Shown one piece after another: positions 11,293 to 22,900 of a stretch of DNA of 64,000 nt. The stretch spans positions 3,228,363 through 3,292,362 of the forward strand of contig CM035304.1 in assembly GCA_002900995.3 (NCBI GenBank), in the 5' to 3' direction. Numbering within the stretch: the first letter of the stretch is position 1; every line of letters begins with the position of its first letter. A model generated the notes under the pieces. It saw only the letters and a program-made list of their open reading frames with translations. It was not told the origin of the DNA and did not search any database. Source of the DNA: Ganoderma boninense. Its lineage: Eukaryota; Basidiomycota; Agaricomycetes; Polyporales; Polyporaceae. A program made the position numbers and the translations under genes.

Positions 11293-12357
11293 TTATGCCC
11301 ACTCGCGAGGACTTTTCAGCACCGCCATCAACTTGCCCTCCCTGCTCTCCGCCTCAGTCCCAAGCTCACTCATGTACTCCCACCGCGCAGTCTCCGGAAG
11401 GCTCATCAAGATGCTCTCGATCCGCGCACCCGGCGTCATAAGCCCGAACTTCGTCCCCCGGTCGTAAACCAGGTTGAACTCGACATACCGCCCGCGCCGG
11501 AGGAGCTGCCACCGCTTCTCGTGCTCCGTGCTCGGCGTCTTCCAGCGACGCTCCAGGATGGGGATGTACGACGGCACGAACGCGTCGCCCGCATCCTTCA
11601 CGAATGCAAAGATCTCCTCCGCGGTCTTCGGACGCGCTGCTCCATCCTCGAACCTCTTGTGCGTCTCGCTGCAGAGGTCGTCGAAGAAGATGCCCCCGAT
11701 CCCGCGCGACTCCCCGCGGTGCGTGATATGGAAGTACTCGTCGCACCACTTCTTGAATGTCGGGTAGACGTCCGCACCGTGCGCGTCGCACGCACCCTTC
11801 AGAGTCCTGTGGAAGTGCACTGCGTCCTCCTCGTACAGGTACGACGGCGTCAGGTCCGCCCCGCCCCCGAACCACCATGCGATGACCTTCCCGGGCCTGC
11901 CCTGTGCCGCCTCCTCTTCCGTCGGCTGCTCGGTCAGCTCGAAGTAGCGGTAGTTGGCGTGGACGGTGGGCGCGTGCGGGTTGCGCGGGTGGACGACGAG
12001 GGAGAGGCCGGCGGCGAAGAAGGGCACGGCGGTGTGGACGTCGGGGATGGTGGAGTGGTCGGCGCGCATCTGCTTGATCGCGGGCGGGGGCAGCATGCCG
12101 TGGACGATGGAGACGTTCACGCCGCCCTTCTCGAGCACTGTCTCCTGGTGCGCGACCTCCTGTGCTCCGGGCGCGGGTGCGGGGACGGCGAAGACGCATG
12201 AGACGCCGCGGCCGCCTTCTGCGCGGAGCCAGGAGTCGCGCTTGAATGGGGGGGCATTGGGGTCGAGGTTCTCGAAGGCGGAGACGATGTCCTCCTGGAG
12301 CTTGCAGACGTACTCCTCGACGCGTTGGCGCATGGGGGTGCTGGAGGAGGCGGGCAT
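11293..12357 (-). CDS. HEM13: Coproporphyrinogen III oxidase, copy 2
   Basis: A second intronless 354-residue coproporphyrinogen III oxidase, with the same signature (KWCDEYFHITHR, RGIGGIFFDDL) and the same catalytic region as copy 1. The frame is open further upstream, to 12450, but I start at the ATG at 12357. It aligns with the start of copy 1 (MPASSSTPMRQR against MSATSSTPMRQR), and the extra upstream residues have no counterpart there. Most fungi are expected to have one such gene, so an apparently intact pair 11 kb apart is unusual. The shared flanks, including DNA beyond both ends of the gene, show segmental duplication rather than retroposition. Dosage or divergent regulation are possible consequences that I cannot test here. 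Confidence 0.94.
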   Translation of the reverse strand: MPASSSTPMRQRVEEYVCKLQEDIVSAFENLDPNAPPFKRDSWLRAEGGRGVSCVFAVPAPAPGAQEVAHQETVLEKGGVNVSIVHGMLPPPAIKQMRADHSTIPDVHTAVPFFAAGLSLVVHPRNPHAPTVHANYRYFELTEQPTEEEAAQGRPGKVIAWWFGGGADLTPSYLYEEDAVHFHRTLKGACDAHGADVYPTFKKWCDEYFHITHRGESRGIGGIFFDDLCSETHKRFEDGAARPKTAEEIFAFVKDAGDAFVPSYIPILERRWKTPSTEHEKRWQLLRRGRYVEFNLVYDRGTKFGLMTPGARIESILMSLPETARWEYMSELGTEAESREGKLMAVLKSPREWA

Positions 12358-13105
12358 GGTGTGGATGTTGGGGTGGATGTGGGGAAAGACGGGCGCGGTG
12401 TGGAAAGTACTGGGCTTTTTACGGACCTCGTTCCCGCCGTCCGGCCCCAATCCGGCCGCGTCTCGACCACTACTTAGTCCATGGCCTCAGCTGTCGAGAG
12501 GATCCATCGCGGGCCGAGGTGAGGATATCAGTGTCATTTTGGGGGGGTAAAGGGCGATGCTGTGGGATGACGAGAGGGAAGGAAGTCGAGGAACTGAGCT
12601 TGCCGGAGAGTACTGAACGTTGGCTTGGGAGGCGCCCGTACAACTTCTTCCGTCGCCACCGTTTCCGAGTTCTTCCTCTACATACTTACCATCCTCCGTT
12701 TCACGTACTGCATTGCATTCGTTGTCTTAGCTCAATCATTACGACAAGAGACCATGATCTACCCAGTCGGCCAGAGCTGAGAGAGTCGGGCTGTGATAAC
12801 TGGTGTCGTCGCATGCACGGCACAGCCCCTGGGATCGCAGCAAACCTCGCGCTCGTGCGAAGCACAACTCTCTCTGGGACAAGCCTCGTGAGACTGGTAG
12901 GAATGCTGTGGTCGTGCGACATAACAAGTATAGTACGTATGACAGGTTCCCATCTACGACATCAGAACGCACTGCATCTCACCCGCACATTGCCCAGTAG
13001 TTGGCCCGGTTGCTCAAATGAGCACAGACCGGCGTCGCGTTGGCTTCGTTTTCCTTGTCCTAGACCATTCACTTCCTCTGTGAACATCCCCCCGAACTCC
13101 CCGAG
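12358..13105. other. Intergenic region shared in part with the HEM13 copy 1 flank
   Basis: The first 250 bases or so after the HEM13 start match the DNA at 1215-1470 beside copy 1. The rest shows no gene. It probably holds divergent promoters for HEM13 and the DUF4419 gene. Confidence 0.5.
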
Positions 13106-14775
13106 ATGCCAGTAACGTTCAAGGTCGCTTCGCACCCTGCAAATGCTCTAAGGTTTCTCAAGGGCGGCACCCCTAACGCAGAGGCCGTCCTGAAGCTCGG
13201 CTGCGAGGCCCAGGGGTCACGTTGCAAGGATCTGCTGCAGAGCTCCGTCGACATGGACGACCTGACGAAAATCTGTCCTGTCAGCAACGGTTTCGTCTAC
13301 GCCGCCTTAGAGGCTTATGGGTCGCACCACCATCTCCGTATTCGGTTCGTCGTCCTACGTATTGATCAACAGCCCTGTCTAATGGCGCATACATAGGCCT
13401 GATGACGTCTGGCTGGCAATCCTGGTCCAGCTGAATTTCTAGTACGTACACCTTACTCTCATAACCAGAGTCCAGCCCCCTTATACTGCCCTAGCATCAA
13501 CGCACATGCTGAAGAGCTGCGTCCCCTCTTCGTCGCTCACGAAGGGAAGAAGAGACTGGTAGTGAGGACCGTCGGCGATCGCTACACAGTCAACTATGCG
13601 AAACTTGCTCAGACCTTCACCAAACGAATCCACGAGAACGTGCGTCGGTGGCCGTCCTATTGTCTGCGCTTGTTACTCAACTAGTCGTTTTAGGTGGTCG
13701 ACGACACTTTGGTGGAATGGATCCTCCCCAACTTCACCACGACGACCGTGAAGGATACCACGGTCTGCTCAGTCGTCATGATGGCAACCCTGAAGGAGTG
13801 CGCCCGCTTTTCAACCACAATCCCCGTCGTCCTACGCTGACCCTCCCCCCATCCACACAGGTATTTCGAGTATTTCATTGGCATTATCTGCGGCATCCCG
13901 TCCATCACCCTCGAGGGCGAACGGTCTGACTGGGAGGAGATCCACCGCCGCCTCTGGCGGCTCTACGACCTGGGCAAGGAGCCTGCCGTGTGGGCGGAGA
14001 TGCTCCGCCCTATTATCCGCCGGTTCGTCACCGCGTTCGACGGCCCGCCCGACGAGGCGTTCTGGAAGCACATCATGTACCGCGCCGACGAGCTGTGCGG
14101 GAAGGACGACCTCAGCGGGTGGATCACGGGCTTCTGCGTGTGGTCGACCAAGGGCGAGTGGAAAGGCAGGCACCTCCCGGAGGACGTCCCTGTCAAGCCC
14201 GAATACGCACCGATCCCTCTGCCCCCCGTCGCGGTGCAGGATATGTCGGCCGCCGCCGCTCCCGCCCCTGCTGCGAAGCGTCTGGACAAAGTCATACCGA
14301 AATGGCTGCGGAGGCACTCCAAGTCGCTGATGCCCAAGCTGCGAGAAAAGACCTCCGAGAGTGCCGCTGCCACCGAGAACGCCGCCCCAGAGACTGCGAG
14401 CAGCACTTGTGCGCCCTCCGGCATAGGAAGCGTGATGGTGCCCGGTCGGTCTCTTCACGCCTCCTTTGAATTTCCGATGCATCAACTGACTTGACACCCT
14501 ACGCCTTACACCTTTCTGCGCGTGCACTGGCAGGTCCGCGGAGCTACGACAGCCCGGCGTACACGCTCGACGGCGTGCGGTTCTTCGACATACCTGTGTC
14601 GGGCATCCCGCCCGGGTACTGCGAGGTCGACGTCACGGTCGACGACAACGGCGACGAGCTCGACTGCATGATGGTCGCCGGGCACGTCGCGTTCTCCGGC
14701 TCGGCCGCCCCTGGGAGCGCTGAGCTCGATACGGTCAGCCCGGAGGCGCACTGGTTTATATTCGAGAAGAAGTGA
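13106..14775 (+). CDS. DUF4419-family protein
   Basis: An intact multi-exon gene for a DUF4419-type protein of unknown function, common in fungi. The reading starts MPVTFKVASHPANALRFLKG. After short introns it continues with PDDVWLAILVQLNF, AEELRPLFVAHEGKK, the long central part DWEEIHRRLWRLYDLGKE and SGWITGFCVWS, then a low-complexity Ala/Pro linker. A last exon has GYCEVDVTVDDNGDELDC and ends AHWFIFEKK. The order DDVWLxI, HAEELR, ITGFxxW and a C-terminal YCEVDV-type strand is what I expect of DUF4419. A stump of a second copy lies at 1747-2189. No transmembrane segment or signal peptide is seen. Confidence 0.85.
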
Positions 14776-15159
14776 AGGGCGGCGCGGTGGCGGTGTACGA
14801 TAACAGGGTTTGTGTTATGACGGGCGGGCAACTTGAATGCTTCTCCTGGCGAAACTCGATGCTGTGCACTGGACTCGACGTGAGGGTGGCGCAAGTGCAT
14901 GCGCGATATCTCCCAGTCCTCGGCCGATATGGGGCTCTCGTTCCCGGACCAGACCTTCTTCTGATCGCCGCCTGAAGCTTGGTGGTTTTCACGAAGTGTC
15001 TTCATCCGGCCCGGGGGTTCGCGAATGCAATTCGTGGTGGCATCACGCCTATGATGTCAGCTATCCTAACTTAGAGCAGATTCACAAATGGACGATGTGT
15101 GCCAGATTTTTTTTTCTTTCGATACCGATACGTCTGAATCAGTGAATCTTCCGAGAAGC
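14776..15159. other. Gene-free stretch
   Basis: Downstream DNA of the DUF4419 gene. Nothing recognisable was seen apart from short runs of T near 15108. Confidence 0.35.
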
Positions 15160-15834
15160 ATTACGAAGATTTCGTCTGTGACAACTGGGGCAAGAAGTTT
15201 CGGTGCCCAGCACGAGCTGGATTTCTTCGTGGCTCTGCTATGCGACCACTATTGATACCGCAGATGGTACGAGCCCAAGGATCGGAGAAGGAGTTCATGA
15301 GGGAGAGGATGCGCGCGAGGTCGTCTTGAAGCACAGCAAGCTCGATCCCCGGGACTCTGGTCATCAGGAGAGACGGGAAACCATAGCCATAGAGCATGCC
15401 ATCGCTCGGAGGTGGGTCGGCGAAAGAAATGGACCTGGGTGCGGGGACGCCATGGCATGACCCTCGAGGTTCATGGAGAGGCCCTCTCAGGCCTGCTCGT
15501 GCGCGCGAGGCCCATGCTTGAGGATGAGGTTGGTGCCGACTTGCATCGGGATGTCGCAAAACAGGGAGTACCATCTGGAGAGTGGCTGGAGCAGCCACTC
15601 ATGGAAGTAGAATATGATCCTCGTAGAGAGACAGAGAGATGGGTATCCAATGGGTGGACATGGGCGAAGGTCGCGGAGGAGCTGAGCAGGTGGGAAACGC
15701 CGGGGCAGGCGTTGGGTCGCTGGAACCAGGGAGCATATTCGTACCGAGACTTGGACTGCTGGAGTTTGATAATGACGATGGTTGTATGAGTCGAGACTAT
15801 CAAGTGGAAGTTGTCTGAAACCTAGCACGAGCAC
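15160..15834 (-). pseudogene. Truncated APH-type kinase copy
   Basis: The minus strand corresponds to roughly the first 180 residues of the intact APH-family gene at 44020-44949. One frame gives LSTRIIFYFHEWLLQPLSRW against LSTRIRFYIHEWLLRPLSKW. After a frame change it gives YGFPSLLMTRVPGIEL and PWARTICGI. The second half, including the catalytic HGD-N and DWE motifs, is absent. It must therefore be inactive. It stands divergent to F-box gene A, mirroring the F-box/APH order of the other duplication arm but without a KL gene between them. Confidence 0.8.
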
Positions 15835-16102
15835 CCTGCCTTACGCTGCCAGCATCGTAATGGTTGAGGATGCGATGCTTGAGCTTGAGCGCTTGAGCCC
15901 AGGCCAGGCCCTGACATGGACATTCGGGCCGGAAGATGCCGAAACGCCCAAGTCAAACCGAACGGGCCAGGCTTGTCAGTGGCAGTCACTCACTGACCCA
16001 CTCAGGCTCAAACCTTGCGTTTCTGTATACTTTGTCGACAAAACAACAGAGACTTCGAGACATCCAGCTCAGGAACACCGAAGTCGCTTACTTCTCCCTT
16101 AG

Positions 16103-18023
16103 ATGGCACCTGCCAGTGACAGTGCCAATGGCGATAGCGCGAATGTCCATGAAGCAGTCCCCGACGACGTGTTTCTCGTCGTCTTCTCCCTTTTGGATGT
16201 AGCCGATCTCTTGAGATGCGCACAGGCAAGTAGTGACGGCGTGTTTAATCTAGACATGAGGCCCTCACTGATCCAGGATCCAGGTTTGCGGCCAATTCCG
16301 CCGTCTGGTCGAGACGGATGCGTCCCTGCAATACAAGATCGAGCTCGCGAAAAGCGGCATGGTCGACGGGCCCACCGGGCTTTGCACCTTAGGAACAGGC
16401 GACCGCCTCGCTCGTCTGCGCGCATACAACGCTCGGCTGCGCAACGGTGAATACACCAACCTACAAGATTGTCCCGTCGACTCCGATCCTGACCAACCTG
16501 GCGCACCCTCGGCGGAGCGCGTGTGGTCGACGGGCGCGTCCGTTGCGTATGTTGCCCGCAAAGCAGACAGGCGCGAACTTGTCCTCTCCATTCCGCCTGA
16601 AACTCGCGTCGCCGGAGTGCAGAGGCGGGACGTGAACGTCCCACTGGACGAGTTCGGGGAGGACGTGCTTGTGGCCACAGACTATACCCAGGACCTCCTT
16701 GTTGGAGTTAGCAGGCGCATCGACGACTGCAAGTGAGCTTCTCTATCTGTGGGTCTCTGACCGCCACTCGTCCTCTGATACCCTGTACTGGCAGCGATTT
16801 CCAGATAAGCATCGGGTCATTGACAAGTGGAAGACTTGGGCATGCTTTAGCTCGTGATGACATCCTTCCGACATCGGCGTTCGGTATCTATGTCCAGCAT
16901 ACACCTGCCGACGTGCACGCCCTCCGCATATACTCGCAGTACATTTTTCTGGTGGTGTTCGTCGATCAAATGGGCCCGTACGATTTCCAGATCTGGGACT
17001 GGATGACGGGACTCTCCTCACGGTACGAGGGTCGCCTCGATGACTCGCATTTGATTATGCAGCTAATGAAATCGAGGTCTGCAGCAAATGATCGTTGCGT
17101 CGATGGGAACGCCACGCTTTACGCTCATCGACAACGAGCACTACGCCGTCATCGGGAGCAGGGACCACGAGATAGCCGTTTACCGCATCCCATCGGCCGC
17201 CGATCATCATGGAGCTACGGGAATCCTTGAGTTCAGGCTCATCCTCCCTGGGGCGAGCTTGCCTCCGGAGCCGCATAGGCATATGGTGTTCTTTTTCATC
17301 CATGACATCTCGGTCTCGCTCCCCATCCCGCCCTCCGCACACGGCAATGACACCCGCGAGCCCTTCACGATGAACACGGACTCGTCGGTGCTATTCATCA
17401 ACTTCATGACGGGCATGATGAGCCACAGGTATATTCTCCTCGTGCCTACGTCCTCGCTGCGTGCGGCGATGCGAAACGCCTCCGCATCGCCCCAGCTTCA
17501 CACGCCCCTGGGCTGGAGTGAATGGGGCAGGGACGCCTTATTGCTGGACAGACACGAGCTGGAGGGGGAGGAGGGATCTTGGATCTGCTCCTCTAAATAT
17601 GGGCGGCCGTACGGATCCAGGATGCCTGTGCTGATCTCTCCCGAAGGCGTGGAGACCACCGTCGGGAAGATCGTCGTCATCGAAATGGACCCGTCAGCCG
17701 TCAAATATGCTCGCAGTATTGCAGCGTATGCGGGGGAAAGCGACGAGGTGAAGGAGGCGATGGAGTCGTTGCGCAAGCATGTCCGACTGAGCCTTTATGG
17801 CCACCAGTTGACGGCGAACTACGCGGCCTACCCAGGGCCGATGATATCCCTCAATCGTTTAATTCAACCGGAGGAAATAGCCTTGGACGAGCACGGCTTC
17901 TCTCTATTGGTGATTTTCAACTCTCTCTCCTTTTGCGACAGCGAGGCTGACTGCCTTTTGCAACTTCCGTTCGTATGTGGTATGCCTAGATCGAGGGTGC
18001 TGGTGACCACGACGATGATTTGA
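16103..18023 (+). CDS. F-box protein A, possibly frameshifted
   Basis: The N-terminus is an F-box: EAVPDDVFLVVFSLLDVADLLRCAQ continuing into VCGQFRRLVETD, which would recruit the protein to an SCF ubiquitin ligase. The rest is a long basidiomycete-type region (LVATDYTQDLLVG, YIFLVVFVDQMGPYDFQIWDW, FTLIDNEHYAVIGS), perhaps a degenerate beta-propeller. Exons: 16103-16225, 16284-16732, 16795-17022 and 17085-18023. Intron 1 starts with GC (CAG then GCAAGT), as in the paralogue. Exon 3 is one base shorter than in F-box B, around 17003-17009. By my splice reading this puts exon 4 out of frame, so the copy may be a pseudogene, or that base may be a sequence error. The paralogue lies inverted at 39.7-41.7 kb. 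Confidence 0.75.
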
Positions 18024-18661
18024 TCCGCGGGTTCCAGGCTTGGGAACTTGTCTGAGGGAATTGATATGTGCCGTTCACACCAATACGAAGACATGCCACC
18101 GTTAGCACCATGTGCATTTGTGCAGAGGAAGGCGAGGGCAAGTCGGAGACACACCATTTGCACAGAGGAGGGCGAAAGCAAGTCGAAGATTACCGACCCG
18201 TATCATCCTCATCGACTCGACATCTTCCCTCGGTCGCGCGCGATCTCATTGGGATTACGCTCGCGATCCTTATCATTGCGGGTCGCCACGTCCTGGTGTG
18301 CGGTGGTGGCACAGCGTCCCGAGGCAACACCTCGCGGCCGCCGCCCCGATGTCGACGGAAATGAGGTTGGGGTAGGCGGTTCAAGAGGAACAGTGCAATG
18401 GGCTAGAGATATGCAAGACACGCAGGTAGTAGTCGCGTCGGGGAGTGAGGTGCTGGTCCAGAATCTGCTAGGCGAAAGCCCTGGAGCTGGTCCGTCGACG
18501 GGGACTGTACACGGTGATCTTTTCATCACCATTATCGACCTCCTTGAGGAGGGAAATCTGAGTCGCTGATGTATTTTTTTTCTTTGTTTCTCAGCAACAA
18601 CCACACTGGCAGGGGGTTATAATGGAAAGTCGGTCTATGTTTCGCAATCATCGCGGGAACG
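18024..18661. other. Downstream DNA shared with F-box B
   Basis: The first 150 bases or so match the DNA downstream of F-box B on the other strand (near 39690-39820), including the stretch GATATGTGCCGTTCACA and GAGGAAGGCGAGGGCA. The second motif is repeated locally near 18120 and 18170. No gene was recognised. Confidence 0.5.
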
Positions 18662-19937
18662 CTACAACTTGGCTAAGCCTTGTACCCCCTTCGGTAGGAG
18701 CTCTACTTCTCTGTCTTTCTGAACCTTCAACCCATCCTCCCCAAAGTACCTTTGACTTTCGAAGTCCCAACAGTCATTAGCACGAGGCCAATTCATCAGA
18801 TGATCGATGTACGCGATGAGGTCCTCGTCGACCTGACGAGAAAACGAAAGCGATAACAATTGCGGCCATATAGCCAGCGCATGCTCTATCCGCTCCTTGT
18901 GGCGCGATGCGACCCATAGCTTGAACGCCTCGTGGAGAGTTTGATTGTTCTCGTGCATTGCTATCGTGATGAGGTTGTGGAGATCATTTCCAGATGCCTG
19001 CTCTCTGTTATACGAGACGAGGTCCTATCTCCGCTCGTAATTAGCCATTTTCGTCGAGCGGTGCTTCAGCCACTTACGTTGTCATAGATTATCATGTCGG
19101 TGACATCCGCTCGAAGCTCTTGGATCAGAGGATGGTCGTGTGCCTCTTCGGGGATGGAAAGCCCTAATTCCGCCAAGGCATAGCAGGGTTCCGTTCCTAT
19201 GGTGAACCTCCGAAGCACCATGTAGTCTGCGACGGTCCTGACTCGACCTTCCTCTCGATCTTTAGCTTGCTCTACGACAGAAGCCAGGTAAAGCCTCCAC
19301 GTCCACTCAAAGCGAGCACGCGACGTCGGTGTCGCGTGCGGTAGGGTCCGGCTCCAAAACCTGAGCGCATTCTGTGTGAGTGCTCCAAATTCATAAATCC
19401 TACGGCATATTTTTACTCACTGCCTTGTCATTTCCCCGATCAGGGACTCCCCGCGAGGGCGTGGCTTGGCGGGGTCCATGAGCGCGTCCATGCTTATGTC
19501 TGCCACAGCCTGCACGCCGGTTTCGTCGAGGACGTCGGTGTGCTCGTCTATCACATTAAAGAGGTTCATCATATCGCAGGCCGCTCTGTATTGCTCTGCC
19601 AAACAAATGCGCTTAACAGATCTCTATGGTCACAATCTCGGTGAAGTGCTCACCTCTATCTTGAGTGGGAAAGGCGAGCGCAGATAGTAAGCCTGCGTGG
19701 TATGGGACATCCACTTGAGTGGGAGATCGCAAGGACACAATATGTAGAAGGTAAGGAGGACTTGCCCAAATTGTATTTGTCAAATGCCTTCTGTGCCGCG
19801 GGGCTGAATGCTTTGAAGGCGCGAGTCCAATCGGCAGACTCTTTGGAGACCTCGCTATCATGGTAGTGCGGGTTTATTCGACGAGGAAGGGGCCACTCCT
19901 TCAGGGTGTCTGGGATGCGAATTATGTTGGTCGTCAT
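18662..19937 (-). CDS. Sesquiterpene synthase (terpene synthase family 2)
   Basis: Class I terpene cyclase of the basidiomycete sesquiterpene type, expected to cyclise farnesyl diphosphate. The start [20 protein letters not shown] with NPHY matches the family opening. Metal-binding motif DEHTD (D-D/E-x-x-D) follows [13 protein letters not shown]. The NSE triad is NDLVSYNRE, formed across an intron, followed by [13 protein letters not shown]. The C-terminal W-x-x-ESQRYFG has the Arg-Tyr pair that senses diphosphate. Total length is about 340 residues, normal for the family. I used the ATG at 19937 rather than the upstream one at 19994 because family members begin there. The first intron begins GC (at 19763-19764), judged from the family alignment (YNLG then LLSALAFP). 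No P450 or other tailoring gene is adjacent. Confidence 0.9.
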
Positions 19938-22900
19938 GTGTGGTAGGGAGATGCGGGGGAGTGCCTTGCCAGAGAGACACTGAAGTGAAAGCATTTATGC
20001 TTCATGACTGTCGAAGCCAGCCGCAAGACTGGACTCGCCGTTCCATACTCTGTCTTTTGGATGCCGCTTTCAGTTCCGGCACGATGCCACACAGGTGTTG
20101 GAAAGGCTTACCTCCGGCTTCTGTGGCGGCCGAGCTCCCCTGAGCGCAAAGTCACTGGAGACACTTCTGACCCTAGATAAAGCTCCTAAAATCCAGAATC
20201 GGAAAGTGGACTGAAGGCTTACATTGACAACCGAGTAGCAGTACATCAAACGTAACCCTCCTTGACTTCCTCATGTCACCCTCGAGAGGAAGTATCGGCG
20301 CCGCAGGTTTGCCAACACTTTTCCGAATCCTAATAGGGCTACTATTCTCGTTCACGGCTATGCGCTTTGCGAGCATCTAGGCTGTAAACGGGAAGATCCT
20401 GGACGAACTTGACGGAATATTGGCGCGTTGCCTCAGCGCGGCGCGATCTAGTGCACCTCGCTCTCATTCCCGGGGCAGGGCAATCTACGAGAGTAGAGAT
20501 AGGATGAGTCAGAGGCTTGATGAGGTCCAAGTTGGGTCCATTGGGAAAGTCCACGTGCACTGGCGCAGAATGAGTCTTTGTTATTTAGGCGGAGCACTCT
20601 GGCATGGGGCAGGGAGCCCTGGCGCCACGCGCGGCCTCAACCTTTAGGCCTCAGGGCCGGGCGCACGCTCGCGATCCTCGGGCTGGAGGGTGCCCTCAAT
20701 ACCCTGCCCGTCCTGGAGTGCGGGGGTGGTCCATCGCAGCCGTCTTCTGCGGGTCAATTACGGAAAGCTTTCTCGGTGCCTGGGTTCATTGAACAGTGAC
20801 GGCACGTAATAGAGAGGTTCGCCCACTCTATTTCGCCGAGCATAAGGGTCGTCACTCGTACTCATGCCGTCATTGACTTGCACTTACCCCGATCCGAGAT
20901 TGAGCCTGTCTGCCTGTGTGGGATTCCGATAATCAGATGCTTCCGTGCCACGCCTATCGACTTCTTCCGTAAGACCGTCCACTATCCAGGCCGTGGCAAT
21001 TGTGGAGGATACTGAATCGACATATGATATTACGCCGAGCTGTCTCGAGCGGTTTCAATGCACTCAATACGGATCCTACATAATAATAGAAATTGATTGT
21101 CAATCGAGGCCATCGTAGCGGTGATATTGGAGACAGGCCAAACCTGAGTATCTCTCGTCCGATTGGCATGGATGGATGCCTCCTGCTCCGATCTGGGAGT
21201 TCCAGCTGCACTCGCATATTACTATCGCTTCAAGTGACTGAGGTATGCAATGAATATTACCCTCGGTGTCATGATTGGAGACTAGACCGCATCGAGCTAT
21301 GTGGCGTGCTTGAGGAGCACACCGATTGTATGAAATAGACAACTGCACGGCGCCAGAGTGGCAGGTCAGGGTGGAGGAAAGATCCTGCGTCTCATTCGTG
21401 AATCAACTGGTGCACAAAGTGGGATCAAAGTGTGAGCTAGACTGCCTATACGCACATGAACACGTCCGGTGATACCTTGCTGCCCCATTCTTGTGCGATT
21501 AATGCCGGCATGCACTTGGGACTGCGGTTTCCTGCGGCCGTCAGCTGGTACAATAATCAACGTAGACGAGACCGGTCTCTGACGCGCCTGGAAGGGCCAT
21601 ATTTCCCGTGCAAGGGAGTTTGTCGGGACGTCTCAGAGCATGAACGTCTGTGGCGGCGCTCACGAGCCGACAAGAAAGTCACAGGGGTAGGCCTTCTGGA
21701 GAAATAGGTGAGTCGAGGCGCAGCCACCATCATCTGAGAAGGAAATTTGCGGCAATGTGATCGACGTTTTGGGGTTGAAATTGACGGAGGTTAGTGAATT
21801 TCCTGGGCGAGGGAATCTGCTACGCACCTTGTGGCTAGGGCAGGTACTCGACTCGGACACGAGATCTTCCGCGGAACCGTGTCACTTCAGCTCGCCCACC
21901 TTTCTCAAAGTTTCTGCGTATCTGTGTAAGCTTTGCACTTGGCATGCGGAATAATGATGTTCCGCCAGCGTTAGCCCAGGCGATCGATAGACGACCGACC
22001 TGCGAACCGTGGTTGACACCAAAAGGGCACGATTGCACGCACACCATGGTATGGGCTGCCTGCGAAGCGTCACGGCACGCCCATCGGCACACTAATCCGG
22101 TCGCGTAGGTCACACCCCGGCTCCGTGGAATGAGGATGCGCTGGATGAAAAGGTTCTCATCGTCAGCAGCCATTGACTTGGAAATCTGAGCCTGTTTTAT
22201 CTCACAGTGTGAACTGGGATGGGGTATGGGAAAGGCCCTGTGCACCCGCCGCGGCCCCGCTCAGGCCAGCAGCGCAGCTGTGTTCATGTCAAGTTATCGT
22301 CAGCATGAAAACTTGTTAGTAAGGAGAACCGATTTCTTATGTCGCGTATGCCTGAAAAGATTCCTGGACATTCAGCGCGAAGCACATTCCGAGAGAGAGA
22401 TGGTGAGATGAGAGCATGAGAATACATATTTCGGATCGATATGACATACGCTCGATTGCTCAACGACTCACGCATACCTGCCGGCCGAGTGCTGGCTTCC
22501 AGGTGGCGATAAGACGCCGTGGCGGTGAACGAGGGCGTGCCTGCTGACATCCTCATTGAAACAGCGGGGGCGTTCTGTTGAATATGGAGTGCATGTTCAG
22601 TAGATCTTTGGATGAGAAACCAGCGGCGCTGGTGTATAAGAGCGAAGGCGGGGAGGAGGACGAAGGAGTTGGCTAAGTTTGACTGAATGACCGTCGGTGG
22701 CAAGGCGGGGGAGAGCACCGCCACAGACGATCTGAGATGAGACCCATTGGCGCGCAGAGACACGCTGGGCCGGAGACGATGACACGCTGCTTGCTTCCTC
22801 CCACATCGCTCCCTCCTGCCTCCAGCGGGGCTCACGCTGGCCTGTGCGAAACAGCGTAGCTTGTACTGATATGATGTGCCCCACTCCCGCCTGCCCGTGG

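Noticed and set aside
21835..22245. 136-codon minus-strand ORF as a possible gene
   Set aside because: It lies in the interspersed repeat, and the other copy does not preserve the frame.
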